DNA from: an uncultured Eubacteriales bacterium
Lineage (GTDB): Bacteria > Bacillota > Clostridia > Oscillospirales > Acutalibacteraceae
NCBI GenBank assembly: GCA_934476545.1
Contig: CAKSOB010000032.1
Coordinates: forward strand, 1-14,344
Reading direction: 5' to 3'
DNA length: 14,344 nt
Shown here: positions 1-7,439 of the stretch, one piece after another
Numbering within the stretch: the stretch's first letter is position 1
How the letters are laid out: every line of letters begins with the position of its first letter
The notes under the pieces: generated by a model
Told to the model about the DNA's origin: nothing
Databases searched by the model: none
What the model saw: the letters and a program-made list of their open reading frames with translations, nothing else
Position numbers and translations under genes: made by a program

Positions 1-37
1 TACATGGGAATGGACATTGGAAAGGAGGGGATTCATA

Positions 38-1387
38 ATGGATCAAAAGAAAGGTCAAACCAACGAAGATCGTTATAATTTCGATTATTTTGATAAAATG
101 AATCAAAAAGAAGCGCAAAAGCGAGAAACAAAGCAAGCGCCGTCTGCCGGGCGGAAGGAACCCCAGAAACAGCAGAGGAAAGCAGCAAAGCAGAAGGAGA
201 ACCGGCAGCCCAAACAAGCAAAGCAGCACCCCCAACCTACGGAAGGGAAGCAGCTTCCGGCAAAGGCAGCACGGCCCCCACAGAAGCAACAACCCCAAAC
301 GAAGCAGCCGAAGCCGCAGCCAAAACCGGCACCCAAGGGCGATCCGCTGCCGAAAAAGCCGAAGAAATATCTCAGCGCGGAGGAACGAAAGCGTGTGGTA
401 AAACGCCGCAAGCTGTTGGCAGCCATGGGCGGTGTCTTTTTAGCGCTGATTGTGGTGATGATTCTGTGCCTTACCGTCTTTTTCCGCATTGATACCATTG
501 AGGTGACTGGCGCTTCTCGCTACTCCTCTTCTCAGATTATCGAAGCCAGTGAGATTCATAAGGGGAAAAACCTGTTTACTTTAAACACCGGAAATGCCGG
601 TCGTCAGGTGCTGAAAGCATTGCCATATGTAAACACCATCTCTGTTACCCGTCATCTGCCGGGCAAAATCGTGCTGGAAGTCACCGATATTACCGTGGTG
701 GGCGCTGTGAAAACCGGAGACGGCTATGTGATTATCGGCACCAACGGCAAGATGTTGGAGCGTGTGGATAAATTGCCGGAGAACTGCCCGGTGCTAAAGG
801 GCGCAACGCTGACCAAGACGGAGCTCGGAGAAACCATTGAGTACGGCAGTGAGCAGCAAAAAGAAGCGCTGGATGCTTTTTCCAAGGCATTGCAGGACGG
901 AGAGATCGACAAGATTACCGCCATTGATATTTCCGATTTGTTCAATGTAAAGGCAACTTACGATAATCGGATTCAACTGGAGTTTGGTTCTCCAAGTGAT
1001 ATGGAATTGAAGTTCCGCTTTGCAAAGACCATCTTGGATTCCGAGAAAATCAGCGATACCCAAAAGGGTACTCTGGATCTCTCTTTGGTGCCGGATAAAA
1101 ACCGCGCGTACTTCGACCCGGATTACACCGTGGCTTCTTCCGATGACAGTAAGGATGATAGCAAGGATGACAGCAAGAAGAACGATTCCTCCGACAGCAG
1201 CTCGGACGATACGTCTTCCGATGATTCCTCTGATGATACCGCTTCGAATACTTCCGACAACAGCGACAGCGATGATGACAGCAGCAACGACAACGGTATT
1301 CCGGATGATTACGAAAAGGATTCCGACGGCTTCTATTACGGAGAGGGCGGCTACTACGACGAGGAAGGCAACTTCTACGAATATTAA
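38..1387 (+). CDS. ftsQ: Cell division protein FtsQ/DivIB with long charged N-terminus and Asp/Ser-rich tail
   Basis: 449-residue single-pass membrane protein of the FtsQ/DivIB family, a divisome component that bridges early and late division proteins and acts on the outer face of the membrane. Residues 1-125 are cytoplasmic low-complexity sequence rich in Lys, Gln and Pro. A hydrophobic helix spans about 126-149. A POTRA domain follows at about 150-218 (RIDTIEVTGASRYS start, then LPGKIVLEV), then the FtsQ beta domain to about 360. Residues 366-449 form an acidic Ser/Asp tail ending in Tyr/Glu/Gly-rich sequence. The ATG at 38 is chosen because AAGGAGGGG at 22-30 sits just before it; an in-frame TTG at 17 has no such site. 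No terminator is evident before ftsZ. The family assignment is firm from architecture and position beside ftsZ; the tail is unusual and its role unknown. Confidence 0.9.
   Translation: MDQKKGQTNEDRYNFDYFDKMNQKEAQKRETKQAPSAGRKEPQKQQRKAAKQKENRQPKQAKQHPQPTEGKQLPAKAARPPQKQQPQTKQPKPQPKPAPKGDPLPKKPKKYLSAEERKRVVKRRKLLAAMGGVFLALIVVMILCLTVFFRIDTIEVTGASRYSSSQIIEASEIHKGKNLFTLNTGNAGRQVLKALPYVNTISVTRHLPGKIVLEVTDITVVGAVKTGDGYVIIGTNGKMLERVDKLPENCPVLKGATLTKTELGETIEYGSEQQKEALDAFSKALQDGEIDKITAIDISDLFNVKATYDNRIQLEFGSPSDMELKFRFAKTILDSEKISDTQKGTLDLSLVPDKNRAYFDPDYTVASSDDSKDDSKDDSKKNDSSDSSSDDTSSDDSSDDTASNTSDNSDSDDDSSNDNGIPDDYEKDSDGFYYGEGGYYDEEGNFYEY
1142..1177 (+). repeat. Three tandem 12-bp repeats inside the ftsQ tail
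   Basis: Three consecutive 12-base units (GATGACAGTAAG, GATGATAGCAAG, GATGACAGCAAG) encode three copies of Asp-Asp-Ser-Lys. They open the acidic tail of FtsQ at about residues 369-380. Units differ only at third codon positions. Such an array could vary in copy number by slippage, which is an inference. Confidence 0.85.
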
Positions 1388-1495
1388 GGTGTCCTTGTTT
1401 GAAGCATCTTTCTGGAAAAAAATTGGGATAAAGGTAACAAAATTGAAGTAAAGATTACAGATTTCATAATTCCTATAAAATTCATGAAATGTTTC

Positions 1496-1524
1496 TTGAA
1501 ATTCCGCCAAAAAAGTGGTAAATT
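1496..1524 (+). promoter_or_regulatory. Likely ftsZ promoter, extended -10 type
   Basis: TTGAAA (1496-1501), a 17-base spacer and TAAATT (1519-1524), with TG one base upstream of the -10 box (1516-1517). It lies in the AT-rich 209-base gap between ftsQ and ftsZ, about 70 bases before the ftsZ start. This suggests ftsZ has its own transcript besides any read-through from ftsQ. Start-site mapping has not been done. Confidence 0.55.
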
Positions 1525-1596
1525 AAAAGTGGTTAATTTTAAAATTGTGCGTGAAGCGTATAAATTAGGGAATTAGGAAGTAGGAGGAGTTATATA

Positions 1597-2739
1597 ATGG
1601 CATTTGAATTAGATAATCAACTGGATGATGTTGTAGAAATAAAAGTAATCGGTATTGGTGGCGGCGGCGGAAACGCAGTAGATCGCATGATTGCAGCCGG
1701 TGTAAAGGGCGTAGAGTTTATCGCTGTAAACACCGACCGTCAGGCTTTGCTGCGCTCCAAGGCGATGCAAAAGGTACAAATCGGCGAAAAAGTAACCCAG
1801 TGTAAGGGTGCAGGCGCAAAGCCGGAAGTAGGCGAAAAGGCTGCGCAGGAAAGTCGTGAGCAAATTGCCGAGATTATCCGTGGCGCAGACATGGTGTTCA
1901 TCACCGCAGGCATGGGCGGCGGTACCGGTACCGGTGCAGCTCCGATCATCGCAGAGGTTGCTCGTGATATGGGTATCCTTACCGTTGGCGTGGTAACAAA
2001 GCCATTCGCATTTGAGGGCAAGCGCAGAATGCAGCAGGCAGAAGCCGGTATCGCAGCACTGCGTCAGCACGTAGACAGCTTGGTTGTAATTCCAAACGAG
2101 CGTCTGCACTTGGCAACCGACGAGAAGGTAACTCTGGTGAACGCTTTCACCATCGCCGACGACGTACTCCGTCAGGGCGTACAGAGTATTTCCGACCTGA
2201 TCAAGCTGCCGGGTATTGTTAACCTGGACTTCGCAGATATTACTTCTGTCATGAAGGACGCAGGTTACGCACACATGGGTGTTGGTCGTGCCAGTGGCAA
2301 GGACAAGGCAGCTCAGGCAGCACAGATGGCAATTTCCAGCCCGCTGCTGGAAACTTCCGTCAGCGGCGCAAAGGGTGTTATCATCAACATCACTTCTTCT
2401 CCGGACATTGGTTTGGACGAGGTAACCATTGCGTCCGAGATGATCTCCAACATGGTAGATCCGGAGGCAAACATCATTTGGGGTACTGCGTTCGACGAAA
2501 CCATGGAGGACGAGATGAGCGTTACCGTTATCGCAACCGGTTCCGACGAAGCAATGGAGCCACAGCCTTCCGCACCGGCAGCAGCTGCTCCGGCAGAGGA
2601 AGCAAAGCCTCGTAAGATGGTACAAAATCCGGGTGCAGGGATTGCTTATCAGCCACAGCGTTCTGCTGCAAAGCCTGCAACTCCATCCGATGATGACGAT
2701 ACCTATACCGACATCATGTCTATTTTTAATAAGAGATAA
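1597..2739 (+). CDS. ftsZ: Cell division GTPase FtsZ
   Basis: 380-residue bacterial tubulin that polymerises with GTP into the Z-ring at mid-cell and recruits the divisome. The GTP-binding signature GGGTGTG is at residues 107-113, and the N-terminal Gly-rich loop at about 20-25. The T7 loop has the catalytic pattern N209-x-D211-x-x-D214, which completes the GTPase site of the neighbouring subunit. A variable linker rich in Pro/Ala covers about 318-365. The C-terminal peptide (about 366-380) ends DIMSIFNKR, a diverged version of the usual IPxFLRxR anchor motif. Start ATG follows TAGGAGGAG at 1581-1589. The length is normal for the family. It is followed at once by an intrinsic terminator, so the phosphate transporter downstream is a separate unit. 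Confidence 0.99.
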   Translation: MAFELDNQLDDVVEIKVIGIGGGGGNAVDRMIAAGVKGVEFIAVNTDRQALLRSKAMQKVQIGEKVTQCKGAGAKPEVGEKAAQESREQIAEIIRGADMVFITAGMGGGTGTGAAPIIAEVARDMGILTVGVVTKPFAFEGKRRMQQAEAGIAALRQHVDSLVVIPNERLHLATDEKVTLVNAFTIADDVLRQGVQSISDLIKLPGIVNLDFADITSVMKDAGYAHMGVGRASGKDKAAQAAQMAISSPLLETSVSGAKGVIINITSSPDIGLDEVTIASEMISNMVDPEANIIWGTAFDETMEDEMSVTVIATGSDEAMEPQPSAPAAAAPAEEAKPRKMVQNPGAGIAYQPQRSAAKPATPSDDDDTYTDIMSIFNKR

Positions 2740-2745
2740 CCTCCG

Positions 2746-2769
2746 GCCGGTCTTAGGACCGGCTTTTTT
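2746..2769 (+). terminator. Intrinsic terminator of ftsZ
   Basis: Perfect 7-bp stem GCCGGTC (2746-2752) / GACCGGC (2757-2763) with a TTAG loop, followed directly by six T (2764-2769). It begins 7 bases after the ftsZ stop. Confidence 0.93.
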
Positions 2770-2770
2770 G

Positions 2771-2821
2771 TTGCCAAACACACGGGGCTGTGGATGAGAA
2801 ATTCCTAGAGGAATGTGGCAA
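2771..2821. repeat. Nested palindromes resembling a three-way junction, after the ftsZ terminator
   Basis: In the 354-base gap between ftsZ and the transporter (2740-3093), an outer inverted pair TTGCCA (2771-2776) / TGGCAA (2816-2821) encloses two smaller ones: CACA (2779-2782) / TGTG (2789-2792), and ATTCCT (2801-2806) / AGGAAT (2809-2814). The arms are short, so chance is possible. The remainder of the gap (2822-2929) is A-rich and I see no gene in it; a promoter and leader follow at 2930-3093. Confidence 0.3.
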
Positions 2822-2929
2822 ATTATACGAAGATATGGGATGCGCCTTTTACAAATCAGACAGGAAGTAGAAAAAAGTTTCTAAAAATAAGAAAAAATAA
2901 AGAATCCGAAAAAAACCGTAAAAATACGC

Positions 2930-2958
2930 TTGGAAAATGAAAAGTTATCTGTTAAAAT
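2930..2958 (+). promoter_or_regulatory. Likely promoter of the Na/Pi cotransporter, extended -10 type
   Basis: TTGGAA (2930-2935), 17-base spacer, TAAAAT (2953-2958), with TG at 2950-2951 giving an extended -10. Transcription would start near 2965, leaving an untranslated leader of about 130 bases before the ATG at 3094. Confidence 0.55.
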
Positions 2959-2965
2959 AGATTTG

Positions 2966-3007
2966 TATCTGTGAAATATAAAACAAAATGAACTTGTACT
3001 TCACAGA
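2966..3007 (+). promoter_or_regulatory. Inverted repeat at the start of the transporter leader
   Basis: TCTGTGAA (2968-2975) and TTCACAGA (3000-3007) are perfect 8-bp inverted arms separated by 24 AT-rich bases; the match continues one base further after a mismatch. The first arm lies just after the predicted transcription start. It could be a protein operator or an mRNA 5' hairpin. A further short pair, CTGCG (3027-3031) / CGCAG (3050-3054), lies closer to the gene. Function is inferred only from position. Confidence 0.4.
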
Positions 3008-3093
3008 CAAAAATGGTTTTCTGAACCTGCGGCGTAAGAGCGGGATTTTCGCAGCGGGGTGAAAAATAAAGAAGAAAGTTAAGGGAGATCATT

Positions 3094-4875
3094 ATGGATG
3101 TATTTTCTTTCATCACGTTATTTGGCGGACTCGCCTTCTTCCTCTATGGTATGAACGTGATGTCCTCCGGCTTGGAACGATTGGCCGGTAGTAATCTGGA
3201 GCGATACTTGCGAAAGATTACGAAGAACCGCTTTGCCGGTTTGGCGTTGGGTGCCGGTGTAACCGCTGTCATTCAATCCTCCTCGGCGGTTACCGTTATG
3301 CTGGTAGGTTTGGTAAACTCCGGCATCATGCAGCTGTCCCAAGCCATTGGTGTCATCATGGGTTCCAACGTGGGTACTACCGTTACGTCGTGGATTCTCA
3401 GTTTGACCGGCTTAGAGGGCGATAACTTCATCATCCGATTGTTAAAACCGGAGATCTTTTCACTGATCTTTGCTGTGTTCGGTGCCATTCTGCTGATGAT
3501 GCCCAATAAGGGCAAGCGACGGGACATCGGCGGTATTCTGCTGGGCTTTGCCGTTTTGATGTACGGCATGAAGATGATGAGCGGTGCCGTAAGTCCGCTC
3601 ACCGAATCTTCGGCATTTGTGAACATCTTGACCTTGTTCAACAACCCGTTCTTCGGCGTATTGGCAGGTATTGTGTTTACCGCCATCATTCAAAGCTCCT
3701 CTGCTTCTGTTGGTGTACTGCAAGCCCTTTCCACCACCGGCAGCATGACCTTTGGCATGGCGATTCCGATTATCTTGGGACAAAATATCGGTACTTGCGT
3801 TACCGCACTGCTTTCCTGTATCGGTACCGGAAAGAATGCAAAAAAAGTTGCCGTAGTGCATTTGTCCTTTAATATCATCGGTACGATCTTGTTCTTAGGT
3901 GTGTTCTACATCATCAATGCCATCTTCCCGTTCCCGTTCATGGGTTCCGCTGTGAACGGCGCAGGCATTGCGATTGTGCATACCATTTTCAACCTGGCTA
4001 CCACCATCGTTCTGTTCCCGTTTGCAAAGCTGTTGGAAAAACTGGCAGACTTTATCATCCGTGGCTCCGACAAAAAGGAAGTACAGCCCTCCGATATTAT
4101 CGTTGTGGATGATCGTATCCTGGCTGTTCCTGCATTCGCAGTTACAGAGTGTGCAACTCAGATAGACCAAATGGCAAAGCTGGCAGACGAAACCATCACC
4201 ATGTCTTTGGGGCTGCTGAAGGAATATAACGAAGAAACCGGAAAGACGGTGTTCGATAATGAAGAACGCTTGGATCAGTATGAGGATGCCCTCGGTACGG
4301 CGCTGGTAAAGATTGCCGGTAAAGAGCTGACCAAGAGTGACAGTCATCAGGTATCGGTCATGCTGCATACCATCGGTGATTTGGAGCGTTTGGGTGACCA
4401 CGCACTGAATCTGAAGGATGTGGCAGAGGAGATTTACGAGAAGAAAATCGTATTCTCCGACAATGCAAAGCAAGAGTTGGATGTGGTAATTTCCGCAGTG
4501 GAAAATATCCTCGCTATTACCATGGATGCCTTCCGCAATCGCAACACAGAGGCGGCTATCAAAGTAGAGCCACTGGAGCAGGTAATTGACGAGCTGGTGC
4601 ATACCATTAAGCACCACCACATTGAACGTCTGACCAACGGCGAATGCACCATTGAGTTGGGCTTTGTGCTGACAGACCTGCTCTCCAACTTGGAGCGTGT
4701 TTCCGACCATTGCTCTAACATTGCCGCAGCTATGTTAGAGATTGAGCGGGATAGCTTTGAAACCCACCAATACCTCAATGAAGTAAAGTACGGCGGCGAG
4801 AAAGATTTTGTCCAGTACTACAACCAATTCCTCGACCAGTATCGTCTGGAATCTATGGAAGCAAAGCATCATTGA
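3094..4875 (+). CDS. Na+/phosphate cotransporter, NptA type, with C-terminal PhoU-like domain
   Basis: 593-residue inner-membrane protein predicted to import inorganic phosphate with sodium. It has the family's inverted duplication: QSSSAVTVML at about residue 61 with GSNVGTT at 90-96, and the matching QSSSASVGVL at 200 with GQNIGT at 229-234. The QSSS loops are thought to form the substrate path. Membrane helices fill about 1-320. The cytoplasmic part, about 350-560, is PhoU-like with two helical-bundle signatures, DLERLGDH (429-436) and NLERVSDH (532-539). PhoU-like tails usually link transport to phosphate signalling. The start is supported by AAGGGAG (3081-3087), 6 bases upstream. It is monocistronic, with its own promoter and terminator. 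No phoR/phoB or pst genes are near. Family is clear; substrate is by family inference. Confidence 0.93.
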   Translation: MDVFSFITLFGGLAFFLYGMNVMSSGLERLAGSNLERYLRKITKNRFAGLALGAGVTAVIQSSSAVTVMLVGLVNSGIMQLSQAIGVIMGSNVGTTVTSWILSLTGLEGDNFIIRLLKPEIFSLIFAVFGAILLMMPNKGKRRDIGGILLGFAVLMYGMKMMSGAVSPLTESSAFVNILTLFNNPFFGVLAGIVFTAIIQSSSASVGVLQALSTTGSMTFGMAIPIILGQNIGTCVTALLSCIGTGKNAKKVAVVHLSFNIIGTILFLGVFYIINAIFPFPFMGSAVNGAGIAIVHTIFNLATTIVLFPFAKLLEKLADFIIRGSDKKEVQPSDIIVVDDRILAVPAFAVTECATQIDQMAKLADETITMSLGLLKEYNEETGKTVFDNEERLDQYEDALGTALVKIAGKELTKSDSHQVSVMLHTIGDLERLGDHALNLKDVAEEIYEKKIVFSDNAKQELDVVISAVENILAITMDAFRNRNTEAAIKVEPLEQVIDELVHTIKHHHIERLTNGECTIELGFVLTDLLSNLERVSDHCSNIAAAMLEIERDSFETHQYLNEVKYGGEKDFVQYYNQFLDQYRLESMEAKHH

Positions 4876-4887
4876 TGATAACATGAT

Positions 4888-4923
4888 AAAACTGCCCTGA
4901 CCGTTTGGTCGGGGCAGTTTTTT
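4888..4923 (+). terminator. Intrinsic terminator of the Na/Pi cotransporter gene
   Basis: Stem CTGCCC-T-GACC (4892-4902) / GGTC-G-GGGCAG (4907-4917) with one T-G wobble and a GTTT loop. It is flanked by A's upstream (4888-4891) and six T's (4918-4923). It begins 12 bases after the stop codon. Confidence 0.94.
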
Positions 4924-4935
4924 GTCTTGATAAAA

Positions 4936-4961
4936 TTTCGTCAATAAAACATTGACGGAAA
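4936..4961. promoter_or_regulatory. Palindrome over the -35 box of the small membrane protein gene (candidate operator)
   Basis: CGTCAAT (4939-4945) and ATTGACG (4951-4957) are perfect 7-bp inverted arms around AAAAC. Symmetry continues outward as TTT/AAA if one base is bulged. The right arm contains the whole -35 hexamer TTGACG, so a dimeric repressor bound here would block RNA polymerase. The binding protein is unknown and no regulator gene is adjacent. Confidence 0.5.
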
Positions 4962-4981
4962 AAAGAGTTATATGCTATAAA
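4952..4981 (+). promoter_or_regulatory. Promoter of the small membrane protein gene, extended -10 type
   Basis: TTGACG (4952-4957), 18-base spacer, TATAAA (4976-4981), with TG at 4973-4974. Both hexamers match consensus at five of six positions. The start would be near 4988, a short leader before the strong ribosome binding site at 4997-5006. Confidence 0.65.
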
Positions 4982-5014
4982 GAAAGCGCCACAGAAAAAG
5001 GAGGTGTTTTCATT

Positions 5015-5473
5015 ATGAAATCCGGAAAGGGAAAAGAACTTTTTGTGATATTTCTCGTATTGTTGGGGATTTTAATGATGGGTTTGTTGTTTCAGGGAAT
5101 TTTTCTCACAACTATGAGCAATACTGTGCAACAAGCCCAAGCAGAAGGTGTGGATACCATGCTTGCTCGACAAGGGTGGTTCCAGGCAGCAGGTTGGATT
5201 ACTTGGAGCTGTACCACAATGTTTTTTGTAGGCAGTGTAATTTTGCTTTGTATTTTTGCAGTTAAAGGGCAGGCTATTTCCTCAAAATGGACAGCATTTC
5301 TCTGCGCTTTGGCAAATGGATTGGTTCTGCTCTGCATAATTCCCTTTTTCTTTCTTGATTCCGGATACTGGACAGAACATTTGCGGATGTTGGGAAGTAT
5401 CTTGGGCGGAACGGTAATCCTTTCTGTGGTTTTGTTGAGAATGAACTCGTCTAAACACAAAATGAAGTTGTAA
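5015..5473 (+). CDS. Small four-helix membrane protein, function unknown
   Basis: 152-residue protein that I cannot assign to a named family. It has a short basic N-terminus (MKSGKGKELF), then four hydrophobic segments at about 9-32, 60-83, 92-114 and 124-142, and a basic C-terminus (SSKHKMKL). An amphipathic loop at about 33-58 lies between helices 1 and 2. The basic ends suggest both termini are cytoplasmic. There is no signal-peptidase site or catalytic motif visible. The ATG at 5015 is chosen because AAAGGAGGTG (4997-5006), a near-perfect anti-16S match, precedes it; an in-frame ATG at 4952 lies inside the promoter. It has its own promoter with an overlapping palindrome, so it is probably a single regulated gene. 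It converges on the Fe-S operon and shares its terminator region. Confidence 0.75.
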   Translation: MKSGKGKELFVIFLVLLGILMMGLLFQGIFLTTMSNTVQQAQAEGVDTMLARQGWFQAAGWITWSCTTMFFVGSVILLCIFAVKGQAISSKWTAFLCALANGLVLLCIIPFFFLDSGYWTEHLRMLGSILGGTVILSVVLLRMNSSKHKMKL

Positions 5474-5491
5474 GATGAAAGGATAGATAAA

Positions 5492-5517
5492 ATTTAGAGT
5501 GGAATGCTACTCTAAAT
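5492..5517. repeat. Perfect 9-bp inverted repeat between convergent genes
   Basis: ATTTAGAGT (5492-5500) / ACTCTAAAT (5509-5517) with an 8-base loop, 18 bases after the membrane protein stop. There is no T run after it on the plus strand; on the minus strand it is followed by AATTTTATC, so it may act as a weak minus-strand terminator behind the main one. Confidence 0.5.
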
Positions 5518-5536
5518 AGAATAGATTATAAAACAA

Positions 5537-5579
5537 AAACCGACCGGCTTTTCCAACAAGGGGAGAAGTCGGTCGGTTT
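5537..5579. terminator. Long hairpin terminator shared by convergent genes, best oriented for the Fe-S operon
   Basis: AAACCGACCG (5537-5546) pairs perfectly with CGGTCGGTTT (5570-5579), and the helix continues inward as GCTTTTCC / GGAGAAGT with two G-T wobbles to a 7-base loop (5555-5561). On the minus strand the stem runs into TTTTTGTTTT, a good U tract, 20 bases after the scaffold gene stop. On the plus strand the U tract is poor but the stem is fully paired, so it may serve both genes. Confidence 0.88.
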
Positions 5580-5598
5580 CTCAGTTATTTATTGGGAA

Positions 5599-6042
5599 TT
5601 AGCACTCGCTGCAGCCACAACCGTGGTCGTGGTCACATTCTTCAATCTTGCCAACAAATGGTGTTGGGTCAATGCCCTGACGGGTATAGTAGTCTGCAAC
5701 GGCTGCCTTGATTGCCTGCTCAGCCAGAACGGAGCAGTGTACCTTTACCGGCGGCAAACCGTCCAGAGCCTCCATAACGGCACGGTTGGTCAGCTTCAAC
5801 GCCTCGTCAATGGTCTTGCCCTTAATCAGCTCGGTTGCCATGGAACTGGTTGCGATAGCTGCGCCGCAGCCAAAGGTCTTAAAGGAAACGTCCTCAATCA
5901 CGTTGTCCTTTACTTTAATATACATCCGCATGATGTCGCCGCACTTAGAGTTGCCAACTTCACCCACGCCGTTTGCATCTGCCAGTTCACCTACGTTTCT
6001 TGGGTTAGCAAAATGATCCATTACTTTTTCACTATATGCCAT
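5599..6042 (-). CDS. iscU: Fe-S cluster scaffold protein, IscU/NifU N-terminal type
   Basis: 147-residue scaffold on which iron and sulfide are assembled into Fe-S clusters before transfer to apoproteins. All three cluster ligand cysteines are present: C34 in NSKCGD, C59 in FGCGAA and C103 in VHCSVLAEQA; D36 and H102 are also the conserved neighbours. There is no SufU-type insertion between the first two cysteines, so this is the IscU/NifU type. The last 12 residues (CDHDHGCGCSEC) add four cysteines and two histidines beyond the normal end of the fold. The start is supported by AGGAGG (minus strand, 6051-6056). It lies 27 bases downstream of the desulfurase gene and is surely co-transcribed with it. 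The pairing with a desulfurase makes the role secure; the tail is unexplained. Confidence 0.97.
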   Translation of the reverse strand: MAYSEKVMDHFANPRNVGELADANGVGEVGNSKCGDIMRMYIKVKDNVIEDVSFKTFGCGAAIATSSMATELIKGKTIDEALKLTNRAVMEALDGLPPVKVHCSVLAEQAIKAAVADYYTRQGIDPTPFVGKIEECDHDHGCGCSEC

Positions 6043-6069
6043 GGTTCGATTCCTCCTGTATTTTACTGC

Positions 6070-7251
<1,182 letters not shown>

Positions 7252-7287
7252 GGGTTTGTCACTTCCTAAACTGTAATTGTTTTTGCG

Positions 7288-7311
7288 TAGCAGCGATAAA
7301 ATCACTAGCTA
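7288..7311 (-). promoter_or_regulatory. Imperfect hairpin in the iscS leader
   Basis: TAGC-AG-CGAT (7288-7297) and ATCACTAGCTA (7301-7311) form inverted arms with one bulge and one non-Watson-Crick position around AAA. It falls about 15 bases after the predicted start of the iscS transcript. It may be a leader hairpin or an operator; the evidence is modest. Confidence 0.3.
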
Positions 7312-7331
7312 ATATTTTGATTACAAGTTAT

Positions 7332-7360
7332 AATATACACCGATTTAGTATACTTTGCAA
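7332..7360 (-). promoter_or_regulatory. Likely promoter of the iscS-iscU operon
   Basis: Read on the minus strand: TTGCAA (7360-7355), 17-base spacer, TATATT (7337-7332). The start would be near 7325, giving a leader of about 75 bases before the iscS ATG. Confidence 0.5.
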
Positions 7361-7439
7361 GGGGCAAACGCATATTTTCCAAAAAAAATTCAAAAAATCA
7401 ACTTTTCTGAAAAAATTCGGAGAGAGTCGGCAGGAAGAA

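Noticed and set aside
3..38. Possible 3' end of an upstream gene (eleven codons, HGNGHWKGGDS, stop TAA overlapping the ftsQ ATG)
   Set aside because: A TAATG stop-start overlap is attractive for coupled translation, but eleven residues match no family I know, and other frames are equally open at the window edge.
1609..2781. Long open frame opposite ftsZ (minus strand)
   Set aside because: Mirror of a strongly codon-biased gene; the product is Cys/His-rich and low-plausibility, with no ribosome site.
2815..2886. Short frame (23 codons, ATG TGG CAA ...) in the ftsZ-transporter gap
   Set aside because: No properly spaced ribosome binding site and no promoter before it.
3027..3060. Known riboswitch class in the transporter leader
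   Set aside because: Only a 5-bp stem is visible and no conserved core of a class I know.
7373..7439. T-rich stretches after rnhA as a terminator (minus strand)
   Set aside because: Several T runs are present but there is no stable GC-containing stem before them.
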